From positions 558,001 to 622,000 of the forward strand of contig NZ_SUKA01000002.1 of the NCBI RefSeq assembly GCF_005049105.1: 64,000 nt of DNA, in the 5' to 3' direction. Each line of letters opens with the position of its first letter. Within the stretch, counting starts at the first letter, position 1. The notes under the pieces are model-generated. The model was not told the DNA's origin, did no database searches, and saw only the letters and a program-made list of their open reading frames with translations. The position numbers and the translations under genes are program-made. This stretch comes from Sphingobacterium alkalisoli (GTDB lineage: Bacteria; Bacteroidota; Bacteroidia; Sphingobacteriales; Sphingobacteriaceae). Shown here one piece after another: positions 36,725 to 46,263 of this stretch.

Positions 36725-37514
36725 GGACATTCAATTGCTTTAATAGGAAATGAAATATGACCCTAAATTGCGGGGTAGAGATATTAGCCATAGACTAGAT
36801 ACTGTGGTACGCTACTTGTTTCTTTAAAATTGATAAGCTTCCTTCCTTAAAAGCGAATAGAAGAATTTATTTCTATTGTGCAGAAATCTCAATAATACAT
36901 TTTGGCACCTGATGTCAGCCGATAAGCTTTGAAAAAAGAGAGCTATCTTTATTATTTAAGCAGTTAACCGTTATTCATACATCGCCTGCGGAAGAGGGTG
37001 TTAATTGATCGATAAAAGAAATTAATACTTAAAATACTGCGTATAAGTACTCTAAATAAGGTTTTTTAGGGGTATTTGAAGAGATTGATTTTTATTAATT
37101 TATATATTTATAAGGTCTCATAAGCAAGTTGTAGTTTATTGTTAATTAATAGAAGATAGCGAACAAAAACTTTTTTTTCGTTTGTCTGTATATAATAGTG
37201 TCTACTAAGTTTTCTAGTTTAAAGCATGTGAAAAACTTGACTGCTATGATGAGTAAGAGTTCGGTACACTTAAAATTTACGAGGTTCGAATGCAAGCGAA
37301 TTTAGAGTAGATTGCTTCTCGTTAATAAGTTTGCTAAGCCAAAGCTAAAAAGAGATCATTTGCAAGATACCATGAACGATTTGACGAACGACTGCTGTAG
37401 GTGACAGTTTTACCAAATATTGCAAATGAAAGTAGAGGCTATGAAAAACACACTTTTTAACGATCATGAGAATAGTAGGTGTATTATTAAGTAGTCTTTA
37501 AAAAATAGAGATAA
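36725..37514. other. 790-base region with no gene seen
   Basis: This AT-rich stretch separates the 50-aa gene from the response regulator gene. I find only very short open frames and no tRNA, terminator or repeat that I can support. One ATG at 37441 opens 17 codons only. It is unusually long for this compact neighbourhood and may be leader or regulatory DNA of the next gene. Confidence 0.55.
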
Positions 37515-38168
37515 ATGATAAAAATAATGTTAGCCGACGATCATAAATTGGTCAGAGACGGCATTCGTCTGTTATTGGAAAGTCAAGAGGATATTGAGAT
37601 AATAGGTGTGGCCACAAATGGGCAGGATGTGTTGAAGTTGTTGGACGAGGGTTTGCAACCCGATATATTGCTTTCCGACATAAGCATGGAACCTTTAGAT
37701 GGTATTGAATTGACGAAAATTATTAGCAAATTCGAGATAAAGCCTGCTATTATTATATTATCAATGATGGATAATGAGCAATATATAGCTAGATCCTTTG
37801 AGTCGGGAGTTTCTGCTTATCTAGTAAAGAATGTAAGTTCGGAGGAACTACTTTCGGCAATTCGCTATGTAGCTACTGGTGGCAGGTATCTCTGTGAAGA
37901 ATTGAGTATGCAGTATGTGAATAGATTAATTTCTAATCGAATGTCTTACCCAGATACAGTTGATAAAGTAGAACTGAATCTGTCAGTAAGAGAATTGGAA
38001 GTACTAGAGAAGCTAGGCGAAGGATTGACTAATAATGAAATATCTGATAAGCTTTTTCTCAGTAAGCGAACTATCGAAGGACATCGTCAGAATTTAATCC
38101 AAAAAACAGGCTGTAAAAATACGGCCTCATTAATAAAGTTTGCCGTGTTGAACGGTCTGATTAAATAG
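37515..38168 (+). CDS. NarL/LuxR-family response regulator
   Basis: The 217-residue protein has a receiver domain with acidic pair Asp8-Asp9, phospho-acceptor Asp55 in LLSDISM, and the lysine in YLVKN. The C-terminal LuxR-type HTH reads SVRELEVLEKLGEGLTNNEISDKLFLSKRTIEGHRQNLIQKTG. No sensor kinase is adjacent, so it is an orphan in this window. The preceding 0.8 kb has no gene. A terminator follows at 38200. Confidence 0.93.
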   Translation: MIKIMLADDHKLVRDGIRLLLESQEDIEIIGVATNGQDVLKLLDEGLQPDILLSDISMEPLDGIELTKIISKFEIKPAIIILSMMDNEQYIARSFESGVSAYLVKNVSSEELLSAIRYVATGGRYLCEELSMQYVNRLISNRMSYPDTVDKVELNLSVRELEVLEKLGEGLTNNEISDKLFLSKRTIEGHRQNLIQKTGCKNTASLIKFAVLNGLIK

Positions 38169-38199
38169 TTTCTATTTCTGAGTGCAACATGCTCATAAA

Positions 38200-38235
38200 A
38201 AATGGCCGTATCATATTTATTTGATACGGCCATTT
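38200..38235. terminator. Terminator hairpin after response regulator
   Basis: A perfect 14-bp stem (38200-38213 with 38222-38235), 8-base loop, flanked by A and T runs, 31 bases after the stop codon. The remaining 235 bases to the sigma gene hold nothing that I recognise. Confidence 0.83.
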
Positions 38236-38470
38236 GCATTCGCGGCAACTGGGGTTGCGCTACGGTAGAAAATATAAGTATTACCGTATATGTACGTGCC
38301 TTTATTTTCATAAAACGTTTTCTTAAGGTGGGTTATACTTGTTTTGTGCTATTTCAGCGTAATCAGCATAAAATTTGATATTAACGTAATGATTACAGAC
38401 GAGAGGGAGACCAGTTTTTGGTCGTGTGATATTTGCATTACTGAAATTTTAAACCCTTAAAGAATTTTTT

Positions 38471-38980
38471 ATGGACAGAGTACAATTTAACAGCCAAGTG
38501 CTAGGACAGAGTAACCTACTACAAGACTACGCAAAAAATCTAACCAAAAACTATGATGACGCTAATGATCTGGTACAAGAGACCATGTTAAAGGCGGTAC
38601 ATTATTTTGAAAGTTTCAAAGAGGGCACTAATTTGAAAGGGTGGTTAGTAACAATTATGAAAAATACGTTTATAAATAACTACCGACGTACTGTCAAATC
38701 TAAGTCTGTTATTACGGTTGAGGAGGAGATTTCCGCTACTAATTTACGCTATTCCGCCTCTACTAATCGTGGGGAAAATAAATGCATGTTGGATGATATT
38801 AATTATGCGCTGGCGAAGCTGCCCGAAGATTTGTACGTGTGTTTTATTATGTTTTATGAAGGATACAAGTATGATGAGATAGCCACACATCTTGCTATTC
38901 CAGTCGGTACAGTGAAGACTAGAATACATATAGCCCGAAAAAGACTGAAATCAACTTTATCGAGCTATAAGTTAAATTAG
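38471..38980 (+). CDS. ECF-type RNA polymerase sigma factor
   Basis: The 169-residue protein has region 2 with DANDLVQETMLKAVHYFESFKEGTNLKGWLVTIMKNTFINNYRR and region 4 with LPEDLYVCFIMFYEGYKYDEIATHLAIPVGTVKTRIHIARKRLK. No anti-sigma factor gene is adjacent, as is common for Bacteroidota small ECF sigmas. It is a single gene, convergent with the GH15 gene and separated from it by a strong hairpin. Targets are not known. Confidence 0.93.
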   Translation: MDRVQFNSQVLGQSNLLQDYAKNLTKNYDDANDLVQETMLKAVHYFESFKEGTNLKGWLVTIMKNTFINNYRRTVKSKSVITVEEEISATNLRYSASTNRGENKCMLDDINYALAKLPEDLYVCFIMFYEGYKYDEIATHLAIPVGTVKTRIHIARKRLKSTLSSYKLN

Positions 38981-39004
38981 AAGGGTGTTTTACCATACCC
39001 TACA

Positions 39005-39040
39005 GGCAAAAGGCAGTCTTATGATATACTGCCTTTTGCC
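39005..39040. terminator. Bidirectional terminator between sigma gene and GH15 gene
   Basis: A perfect 13-bp stem (GGCAAAAGGCAGT at 39005-39017 with its complement at 39028-39040) and a 10-base loop lie in the convergent gap. Confidence 0.83.
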
Positions 39041-39065
39041 TATAGCCAGGGGTCAATAGTCAACA

Positions 39066-40865
39066 TTAATCGGTCAGAAAGATTGGCTTATCCAATTTAG
39101 TTGCAATACGATAGGCCGCGTTCATAAGTCCCACGTGGCTATATGCTTGTGGAAAATTACCCCATTGACTTCCATTGTCTTCGTTAATGTCTTCACTGAA
39201 AAGCATAAGATGATTACCGTATTTTAGTAATTTCTCAAAAATCTCTTTTGCTTCATCAACACGTCCGACGCAGGCCAAAGCCTCTACGTACCAAAATGCG
39301 CAAACTAAGAATGTGGTTGTGGGCTTACCAAAGTCGTCACGATGCAGGTATCGATAGAAGAGTCCGTCTTTTCCTTTTAATTCTTTTTCCAGCCCCTCGA
39401 GATGGTTTTTTGCACGTTCGCTACCGGGTATGAGATAATTCATCATAATCAATTGGAGTGTGCTTGCGTCGAGGTTGGTACTACCCACGGCATTAGTATA
39501 AAGCTTCCGATCACTATCATAACAACGTTCGATATAATCAGCAGCTTTGTCTTTCAATTTCTCGGCACGATCTTTTATATCTTCGTAACCATTTTGATTT
39601 GCTATCTTCAGTGCCGCTGAAGCACCAGCCCACTGGAAGAGATTGGAATAAGCATGGTGATTTGCGAAATTTCTGAACTCCCAAATTCCCGCATCTTTTT
39701 CATCAATGGTCATTTCGATCTTTTCCAAAATATACAATAACCAATTTTTGACATCTTTTCTCTCGTCTACAGGAAAGCGGTAGTCTGTAAAAAGTGGCAA
39801 CAGTGCAATCATCGCTTGTCCATATACATCATTTTGAATATGTTCGTATGCCTGATTACCGATACGAATAGGTTTGTTGCCTAGATAGCCATCGAGGTGG
39901 TCAAGTGTTTCTTCGTATAGTTCTTTTTTGCCTAGAATTCCATAGAGTGGTTGAAGTCTCCCTGCGTCTGTTTGGGTAATTCCAGCTACATAAGATGCAA
40001 ATTTTTCCATTTCTTCAAATTTGCCAATATGCGCCAGCGCTGTTAACACGTAGAAGCTATCTCTTACCCAACAATATCGGTAATCCCAGTTCCGGCCTGA
40101 ACCCGGGGACTCGGGAAGGCTAGTTGTACTCGCAGCGATAATGGCTCCTGTATCCTCGTATTGATGCAGTTTGAGTGTAAGTGCAGATCGGATGACAGCT
40201 TTTTGGTAAAAATTAGGAATATTCGCCTTTTTCGTCCATTCCCTCCAATATTTTTTCGTCTTATGCAGAAAATCTTCTGCAGTGCTTTCTAGTGGTGCTT
40301 CGAATAATCCTCCGTAAGTTAAAACAAAATGCTTTTTTTCATTAATGATAATATAACTCTCCTCCTTATCAAAGAAATGACTAATAGGGATATTAGTCGT
40401 TAACCGTATGCTTTCTTTCGTATTGTAATATTGAACATGATTGCTTCCTCTTGATCGTTTAAAGCCTTCTTTTCCATAAGAATAGCGTGGTTTACAATTT
40501 ACTTTAATCTTTGGATTGCCATAAAGAGGTTCGAATATCCGGACAAGCATGAGCGGTTTATAATACCGTTCATATTGATTGAATCTCGGAGCAAAGTCAA
40601 TTACTTTAAATCCCGCATTAGGTCCTTTGATTTCAGTAACTAAAATATTGGTATTTTCTAGATAATACTGTTCCTGACTATCAATCGGACCTTCCAGATT
40701 AAAGGAAAATTCTCCCCCTAAGTTTTCATCTAACAATTTTCCGAAAATAAAACTATCTTCAAAAGAGGGCCAACACAACCAAGAAATATTTGTGCTCTTA
40801 TGGACGTGAGCTATAAAAGAACAGTTTCCTATTATTCCACTTTCATAAATATGCTTTTTATTCAT
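39066..40865 (-). CDS. GH15-family glucoamylase/trehalase-like hydrolase
   Basis: The 599-residue protein has an N-terminal beta-sandwich and a GH15 (alpha/alpha)6 barrel with SPGSGRNWDYRYCWVRDSFYVL, DAGIWEFRNFANHHAYS (acid/base Glu region) and the C-terminal EDINEDNGSQWGNFPQAYSHVG. There is no signal peptide, so it is cytoplasmic. Its first bases overlap the end of the otsAB fusion by 8 bases (40858-40865), so it is translationally coupled. Mycobacterial GH15 relatives hydrolyse trehalose; trehalose or maltose turnover is therefore likely. Confidence 0.9.
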   Translation of the reverse strand: MNKKHIYESGIIGNCSFIAHVHKSTNISWLCWPSFEDSFIFGKLLDENLGGEFSFNLEGPIDSQEQYYLENTNILVTEIKGPNAGFKVIDFAPRFNQYERYYKPLMLVRIFEPLYGNPKIKVNCKPRYSYGKEGFKRSRGSNHVQYYNTKESIRLTTNIPISHFFDKEESYIIINEKKHFVLTYGGLFEAPLESTAEDFLHKTKKYWREWTKKANIPNFYQKAVIRSALTLKLHQYEDTGAIIAASTTSLPESPGSGRNWDYRYCWVRDSFYVLTALAHIGKFEEMEKFASYVAGITQTDAGRLQPLYGILGKKELYEETLDHLDGYLGNKPIRIGNQAYEHIQNDVYGQAMIALLPLFTDYRFPVDERKDVKNWLLYILEKIEMTIDEKDAGIWEFRNFANHHAYSNLFQWAGASAALKIANQNGYEDIKDRAEKLKDKAADYIERCYDSDRKLYTNAVGSTNLDASTLQLIMMNYLIPGSERAKNHLEGLEKELKGKDGLFYRYLHRDDFGKPTTTFLVCAFWYVEALACVGRVDEAKEIFEKLLKYGNHLMLFSEDINEDNGSQWGNFPQAYSHVGLMNAAYRIATKLDKPIFLTD

Positions 40866-43071
40866 ATTGTACTATATTTTCTACATTTAGTTGAGTAAAA
40901 GATTTTAAAAATTTCAATGCATCGATTTGACTGTCGACATAAAATTTAGCATGCGATTGCTTATCTCCCACTTTTACAGAGATTGTGTTTGATGGGAGTT
41001 CCTGAAACATATCCTCGTCCGTTGTATCATCGCCTATGCTTAATATAAAATCCGGAGTGATGGTATTAACGAGTTCTAAAGCTGCTTTTCCCTTATTTGT
41101 CTGCAGTACTTTTATTTCTACTACCTCATCCCCATGGACAACTTGCAATCCGTAGTCGGCAGCAAGGTTTTTTAATTGTACAATAAGATTGTGTGCTTGC
41201 AACAAACCTAAACCTTTCTGGACTTTACGGTAGTGCCACGCTACTGCATACGATTTTTCTTCAATGGAAGCTCCGGGAGTTCGATCGGTATAATATTGTA
41301 GTATTTCTTTGATATGCATCTTCCATTTATTGGAAATACCTTTTTTAGAGCGCCATTTCTTATCTGGATAATTACTCCAGATACCGTGTTCTCCGATCAG
41401 ATACACTGGCTTTTTACCAAACCATTTTTCTAGTTCAAGATGTCTACGTCCGCTAATGATTACGACAGTATTATTTGGATCCGCGGTAAGGGCGTCAATC
41501 AAACTATATACCTCCTCCGTAGGAACAGCTTTATCGGCATTTATATTTATACCAACCAATGTACCGTCATAATCTAAAAAGAATAAGCGATTTACACTAT
41601 TTGTGTATCTGTCGTGTATCGCTGACCGAATGGAATGAGCCACTTTACGTGCTAATTCTTTTCGTTGAAGATGCTTAGTTTCCTGTAATTTTTCCATGAA
41701 TAGCTTTACCCAATGATGCACATGGAATTTTTCAACAATATGCTGGCAGGCTTGTATTCGTTCTTTTTGCTCTTTCACAGGCATATTGAGCGCATGATAT
41801 AACGATGAACTTACTTTTATAGAGTCGTGTGGATTAATGAGTATGGCATCGGTTAACTCTTTGGAGGCACCCGTGAATTCACTTAAGAGTAGCACTCCTC
41901 GTTGGTCGCTTTGCTTGCTGGCTATGTACTCTTTGGCTACGAGATTCATTCCATCGCGGATTGAGTTTACCAGACAGACGTCAGCAGCAACATACAAGGC
42001 TGACAACTCATCACTAGGAATAGATTGATAAAAATAGGCGACTGGACTCCATCCCGGCTTACCATAGACCGCATTAATGTTGCCTACCAGTCGGTCAATA
42101 TCGTTACGTAGTTTTTTGTAAGCGGAGACTTCATCTCGTGAAGGTACAATCAACATGTAAAGTACGATCTTTCCGATCACTTCTGGATGGGATTTTAGCA
42201 ATCGTTCTAATGCGTGGAGTCGTTCTATTATCCCTTTACTGTAATCCAGTCGATCGACGGAAAGCACTATCTTTTGATTTTTATAATATTCTTTTACTTC
42301 CTTAGCCTTTTGCATCACCTCACGGTTTAATGCGGCAGTTTTGAACTTTTCGTAATCAATTCCCATTGGGAAAGCTTCTACAAATATTCTTCGTCCATTA
42401 TATTTCAGATTATTATAATGTGCTTCCATATGCAAGTTGTTGCTGCAGGAATTAATAAAATTTTGAGAATCTTCAAATGTATGGAACCCGATCAGATCTG
42501 CTCCCAACAGACCTTTTAAAAGATGACTACGCCAAGGCAACATTCTAAATAATTCTTCGGGAGGAAAAGGAATATGATGAAAATATCCTATGGTAAATGA
42601 CGGGTCCTGCTTTCGTAACAGCTCAGGAAGTACCATCAACTGGTAATCGTGAATCCAGATATTCGTATCGTTATCAAGATGTCTTAGTGCTTCCTCAGCA
42701 AACTTTTTGTTAACGTTTAGATAACTGTTCCAATATGACTCGTTAAAATCAATGAAACTTGGCCTATAGTGGCATAGCGGCCATAATACGGCATTAGAAA
42801 AACCTTCGTAATATCCTCTTATATCCTCTGGTGTCAGAAATACGGGAATTAGATTGAGTGCGTGAAGTTCCTTACGAATGAAGTCTTCTTCTTCTAAGTT
42901 TTTTGGAATAATTCCAGGCCAACCTAACCACCACGATCCATCTTCACGATAGAATGATCCCAGCCCTGTCGCCAAACCTCCCTCACTGCGGGTTACTATT
43001 AATTTGTTCTTTTTTCTTTCAATTTTTACGGGTAATCTGTTAGAAACTATAAATGTTTTTCCTGTTGTCAT
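40858..43071 (-). CDS. Bifunctional trehalose-6-phosphate synthase / phosphatase
   Basis: The 737-residue protein fuses a GT20 trehalose-6-phosphate synthase (about 1-480; WLGWPGIIP, WIHDYQLMVLPELLR, DRLDYSKGIIERL, RDGMNLVAKEY) to a HAD phosphatase (about 490-737; FFLDYDGTLVG with Asp500/Asp502, IISGRRHLELEKW, IGDDTTDEDMF). One polypeptide makes trehalose from UDP-glucose and glucose-6-phosphate. It overlaps the GH15 gene by 8 bases, pairing synthesis with a likely breakdown enzyme. A palindrome lies 59 bases upstream of the start. Confidence 0.94.
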   Translation of the reverse strand: MTTGKTFIVSNRLPVKIERKKNKLIVTRSEGGLATGLGSFYREDGSWWLGWPGIIPKNLEEEDFIRKELHALNLIPVFLTPEDIRGYYEGFSNAVLWPLCHYRPSFIDFNESYWNSYLNVNKKFAEEALRHLDNDTNIWIHDYQLMVLPELLRKQDPSFTIGYFHHIPFPPEELFRMLPWRSHLLKGLLGADLIGFHTFEDSQNFINSCSNNLHMEAHYNNLKYNGRRIFVEAFPMGIDYEKFKTAALNREVMQKAKEVKEYYKNQKIVLSVDRLDYSKGIIERLHALERLLKSHPEVIGKIVLYMLIVPSRDEVSAYKKLRNDIDRLVGNINAVYGKPGWSPVAYFYQSIPSDELSALYVAADVCLVNSIRDGMNLVAKEYIASKQSDQRGVLLLSEFTGASKELTDAILINPHDSIKVSSSLYHALNMPVKEQKERIQACQHIVEKFHVHHWVKLFMEKLQETKHLQRKELARKVAHSIRSAIHDRYTNSVNRLFFLDYDGTLVGININADKAVPTEEVYSLIDALTADPNNTVVIISGRRHLELEKWFGKKPVYLIGEHGIWSNYPDKKWRSKKGISNKWKMHIKEILQYYTDRTPGASIEEKSYAVAWHYRKVQKGLGLLQAHNLIVQLKNLAADYGLQVVHGDEVVEIKVLQTNKGKAALELVNTITPDFILSIGDDTTDEDMFQELPSNTISVKVGDKQSHAKFYVDSQIDALKFLKSFTQLNVENIVQYE

Positions 43072-43129
43072 AATGCGTTTAGATGTCGTTTTATAAAACC
43101 TCTACGATATACATTTGTTTAGAAAGATT

Positions 43130-43156
43130 TTTTAACACGTATTTATACGTGTTAAA
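43130..43156. promoter_or_regulatory. Palindromic site upstream of otsAB
   Basis: Twelve-bp arms TTTAACACGTAT (43131-43142) and ATACGTGTTAAA (43145-43156), 2-base spacer, 59 bases before the otsAB start on the minus strand. The symmetry and position suit a dimeric regulator. It shares TTTTAACRCGTAT with the site at 36410. Confidence 0.5.
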
Positions 43157-43296
43157 GATACTTTTTTAAATGTTGAAACTGTAGGGAAAGCTTGCCAAAA
43201 CCGCATTTTAAACAGCTGCATATTCCTTATGGCGATTTTCCAATCCGGATGGGGAATCTAGGAAAACAATGAATGGATTTTTTACGCCCCTACCAG

Positions 43297-43388
43297 CCAT
43301 TAGCGGAAGCGTTATAAAGAAACTTCCACTAATGGTTAAAATTGGTTTTCCAAAGAAACAGAATAAAATATATTTTTCTCTGTTTCTT
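43297..43388. terminator. Two tandem hairpins between ndh and otsAB
   Basis: The first has a 10-bp stem (AAGAAACAGA at 43353-43362 with its complement at 43379-43388), 14 bases downstream of the ndh stop on the minus strand. The second is a 13-bp stem with one mismatch (43297-43309 with 43323-43335). They probably terminate the ndh transcript; the remainder of the 330-base gap holds the otsAB palindrome. Confidence 0.6.
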
Positions 43389-43401
43389 ATTTAAGTGGGG
43401 A

Positions 43402-44721
43402 CTAAGATGGTTCCACTATTTCTTTTTGACCCCTAGTCGGGTCAGGTCTATGGTACTTATTGACAATTAATCGAATACCAGAGTTTTTCGTTAAGAATTT
43501 AATTGACCAATTTACAAAAGTGACCACTTTGTTACGGAATCCAAATATAGAGACTAGATGGACAAACATCCAGGTCATCCAGGCAATAAACCCCTTTAGG
43601 TGGATTTTACCCATATCGACAACAGCTCTATTACGTCCTACAGTTGCCATTGACCCTTTGTCAAAATAGCTGAAATCGGCCGCAGATTCGATTCCTGATA
43701 CTAAACCTGAGATGTGTTCCGCAACGTATTTTCCTTGTTGCTGAGCCACAGGAGCAACTCCAGGAAAGCCTTTTGGGTTTTCTGGAGTCAGCATCGCAGA
43801 AACATCTCCAATAGCATACACGTTATCTAAGCCTTCTACCTGACATTTCCCATTCGTACGGATCCGATTTCCACGTTCTATAATTTCCGGATTTATACCT
43901 TCCGGATATTGTCCTTTTACGCCGGCTCCCCAGATCACTGTTTTTGTAGGAATGCTTTCACCATTACTAAATCGGATGGTATTTCCATCGTACCCTGTAA
44001 CCTGTGTGTTTAACATTATTTTCACACCCAACTCATTTAAGTATCGTTCTGCATCCCGTGAAGATTTTTCAGATAGCGCTCCTAGTATTTGTCCTGTTCC
44101 TTCAATAAGAAATACCTTCATTTCATGTTCTGAAAGTTCGGGATAATCTTTCTTTAGCATATGGAGCTGGATTTCAGCAATGGCTCCTGACAATTCCACT
44201 CCAGTAGGTCCGCCACCCACGACCACAAAGTTAAGGTAACGCTCCCTTTCCGACATATTTTTGCGTAATACAGCCTCTTCCAGATTTTGCAAAACATAAC
44301 TTCTGATATTTAACGCCTCTTTGATACTTTTCATTGGTAAAGAGTATGTTTCTACTTCTTTATTCCCGAAAAAGTTCGTCGTAGCACCAGTAGCTATCAC
44401 CAGGTAATCGTAATCGTAACTGCCAACGGAAGTGTGTACCATCTTCTGCTCTGGATCAATATGAGTTACTTCTGCTAAACGGAATCTAAAATTATGTTGT
44501 GACTTAAACATCTTCCGGATCGGAAATGAGATGGCATCTGAAGCTAATGTACCTGTAGCAACTTGATACATCAGAGGTTGAAACGTATGGAAGTTGTTTC
44601 TATCGATTAATAGCACTTCTAAATCTTTATCCTTTAGTTTGCGAGCTACTTCTACACCACCAAAGCCACCTCCAATAACAATGACGCGGGGGAAAGAACG
44701 TTCAGAACGGGTCAACAACAT
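43402..44721 (-). CDS. ndh: Type II NADH dehydrogenase (NDH-2)
   Basis: The 439-residue protein has an FAD-binding motif VIGGGFGGVEVARKL near the N terminus. A second dinucleotide motif VVVGGGPTGVELSGAI and the VYAIGDVSAM segment follow, then a C-terminal amphipathic and hydrophobic region (IAWMTWMFVHLVSIFGF) for membrane attachment. It oxidises NADH and reduces quinone without proton pumping. It is a single gene. Confidence 0.93.
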   Translation of the reverse strand: MLLTRSERSFPRVIVIGGGFGGVEVARKLKDKDLEVLLIDRNNFHTFQPLMYQVATGTLASDAISFPIRKMFKSQHNFRFRLAEVTHIDPEQKMVHTSVGSYDYDYLVIATGATTNFFGNKEVETYSLPMKSIKEALNIRSYVLQNLEEAVLRKNMSERERYLNFVVVGGGPTGVELSGAIAEIQLHMLKKDYPELSEHEMKVFLIEGTGQILGALSEKSSRDAERYLNELGVKIMLNTQVTGYDGNTIRFSNGESIPTKTVIWGAGVKGQYPEGINPEIIERGNRIRTNGKCQVEGLDNVYAIGDVSAMLTPENPKGFPGVAPVAQQQGKYVAEHISGLVSGIESAADFSYFDKGSMATVGRNRAVVDMGKIHLKGFIAWMTWMFVHLVSIFGFRNKVVTFVNWSIKFLTKNSGIRLIVNKYHRPDPTRGQKEIVEPS

Positions 44722-44902
44722 AAAATCGTTTGTTTAGTTTTGTTTAAAAAATTATAGCCCAAATATCCTAAAAATTTACTTCATTTCAGTAATTATTTTG
44801 CAATAATATCGGATTAAATATTGTTCGAAAGATGCATTTTTAGCGTAAAAACACAGTTTATTATGCTAAAATCCAGTTTGCTTAGTGTATAAAGTACACA
44901 TT

Positions 44903-45235
44903 TTATTGTAAACTACCTCTAATTTTGAGGCGTAATCCGTTGTGCTCATTTTTCAAACGTAATTGACAAGCCAGTCGGCTATAGCTGTCGGCGTCGGGTA
45001 AAGTGTCAAGCATGTCGAGTTCCTGATCTTCTACTTCTGGCAGGTTTTCAATACCGTCTTTAACTTGTACATGGCAAGTCGCACATAGGGCCATACCACC
45101 ACATGTAGCTACAATTTCATATTCCGAAGCTTTTAAGATTTCCATCAAACTAAGGTTGACGTCTGTCGGGATCGCTATATTATTCAACGTTCCATCTCGA
45201 TCTTCCACTTCTATTGTAATGATGTTTTCGTCCAT
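44903..45235 (-). CDS. [2Fe-2S] ferredoxin, adrenodoxin type
   Basis: The 110-residue protein has the cluster ligands Cys45-x5-Cys51-x2-Cys54 (TCGGMALCATCHVQV) and Cys90 (RLACQL), the vertebrate/ISC-type plant ferredoxin fold. It begins 14 bases after the stop of the FNR gene and is the last gene of a MarR-FNR-ferredoxin unit. It would carry electrons from the reductase to an oxygenase or desaturase. Confidence 0.92.
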   Translation of the reverse strand: MDENIITIEVEDRDGTLNNIAIPTDVNLSLMEILKASEYEIVATCGGMALCATCHVQVKDGIENLPEVEDQELDMLDTLPDADSYSRLACQLRLKNEHNGLRLKIRGSLQ

Positions 45236-45249
45236 ATCAATAACGTTAT

Positions 45250-46263
45250 TTAAAAAATATTAACACCGTTTACGGTGGTGTACTTAAAACTCAATTTTTG
45301 ATCCGGATACACATATTTGAAGGCACTTTGCATCATCAAAGCTGCTTCGTGGTAACCACAAAGGATCAGTTTTAACTTTCCGGGGTAGGTATTGATATCT
45401 CCAATCGCATATATACGCTCAATATTGGTAGAATAATCAAATGTGTTTACTGCGATAGCATTCTTATCTATGTTTAATCCCCAGTTGGCAATTGGGCCTA
45501 GTTTTGGGGTTAGGCCATAGAGTGGGATGAAATGGTCTGCTTCTATCAAAAACTCCTCTTTAACCTTATTCACTAACTTAACATGTGATAATGAACCATT
45601 GCCTTGTACACCCAATAGATTGTGGGATAATAACAAGTTTATTTTACCTTTTTTCGCTAACTCATAAACTTTGTCTGCAGAGTCCGGAGCTCCTCTGAAA
45701 CTGTCACTGCGGTGTACTAATGTAATTTCTTGGGCAATATCACTCAAATAGATCGTCCAATCCAGGGCCGAGTCACCACCGCCTGCAATCACTAATTTCT
45801 TTTCTCTATAGATTTCTGGATTTTTAACCATATAATCAACCCCTTTTTTTTCAAAATCAAAAATACCTTCTACATCAGGTTTTCGAGGTTCGAAACATCC
45901 TAATCCTCCTGCCACTACTATCACCTGGCAATGTATTTTTGTGTTTTCTGAAGTAGACACGACATAGGATCCATCAGTTTGTTTCTCCAGGGCGTCCACG
46001 CGTTCTCCTAATGTGAAAGTGGGAGAGAAAGGTTTTATCTGCTCCATTTGCTTATCAATTAGTTCTTGTGCTTTAATGGCTGGATACCCTGGGATATCGT
46101 ATATCGGTTTCTGTGGATAGATTTCAGATAACTGTCCGCCAATTTGAGGTAATGCGTCAACAAGATGACATCTCATTTTGAGCAATCCAGCTTCAAATAC
46201 CGCAAATAGCGCTACTGGTCCGGCACCTATTATACAAATATCGGTTTGTATTATGTTATTCAT
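45250..46263 (-). CDS. Ferredoxin-NADP reductase, thioredoxin-reductase-like type
   Basis: The 337-residue protein has FAD motif CIIGAGPVALFAVFEAG, the GQLSEIYPQKPIYDIPGYP segment typical of this FNR group, NADPH motif VIAGGGDSALDWTIYL and the C-terminal IYAIGDINTYPGKLKLILCGYHEAALM. It lacks the CxxC of thioredoxin reductase, which fits FNR. Its start overlaps the end of the MarR gene by 8 bases and the ferredoxin gene follows directly. Confidence 0.93.
   Translation of the reverse strand: MNNIIQTDICIIGAGPVALFAVFEAGLLKMRCHLVDALPQIGGQLSEIYPQKPIYDIPGYPAIKAQELIDKQMEQIKPFSPTFTLGERVDALEKQTDGSYVVSTSENTKIHCQVIVVAGGLGCFEPRKPDVEGIFDFEKKGVDYMVKNPEIYREKKLVIAGGGDSALDWTIYLSDIAQEITLVHRSDSFRGAPDSADKVYELAKKGKINLLLSHNLLGVQGNGSLSHVKLVNKVKEEFLIEADHFIPLYGLTPKLGPIANWGLNIDKNAIAVNTFDYSTNIERIYAIGDINTYPGKLKLILCGYHEAALMMQSAFKYVYPDQKLSFKYTTVNGVNIF

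Noticed and set aside
37270..37310. tRNA-like GGTTCGAATGC segment
   Set aside because: The flanking bases do not pair as a T stem and no acceptor stem or anticodon arm can be built.
37441..37494. 17-codon frame before the response regulator
   Set aside because: It is too short, with no supporting feature, to call a leader peptide.
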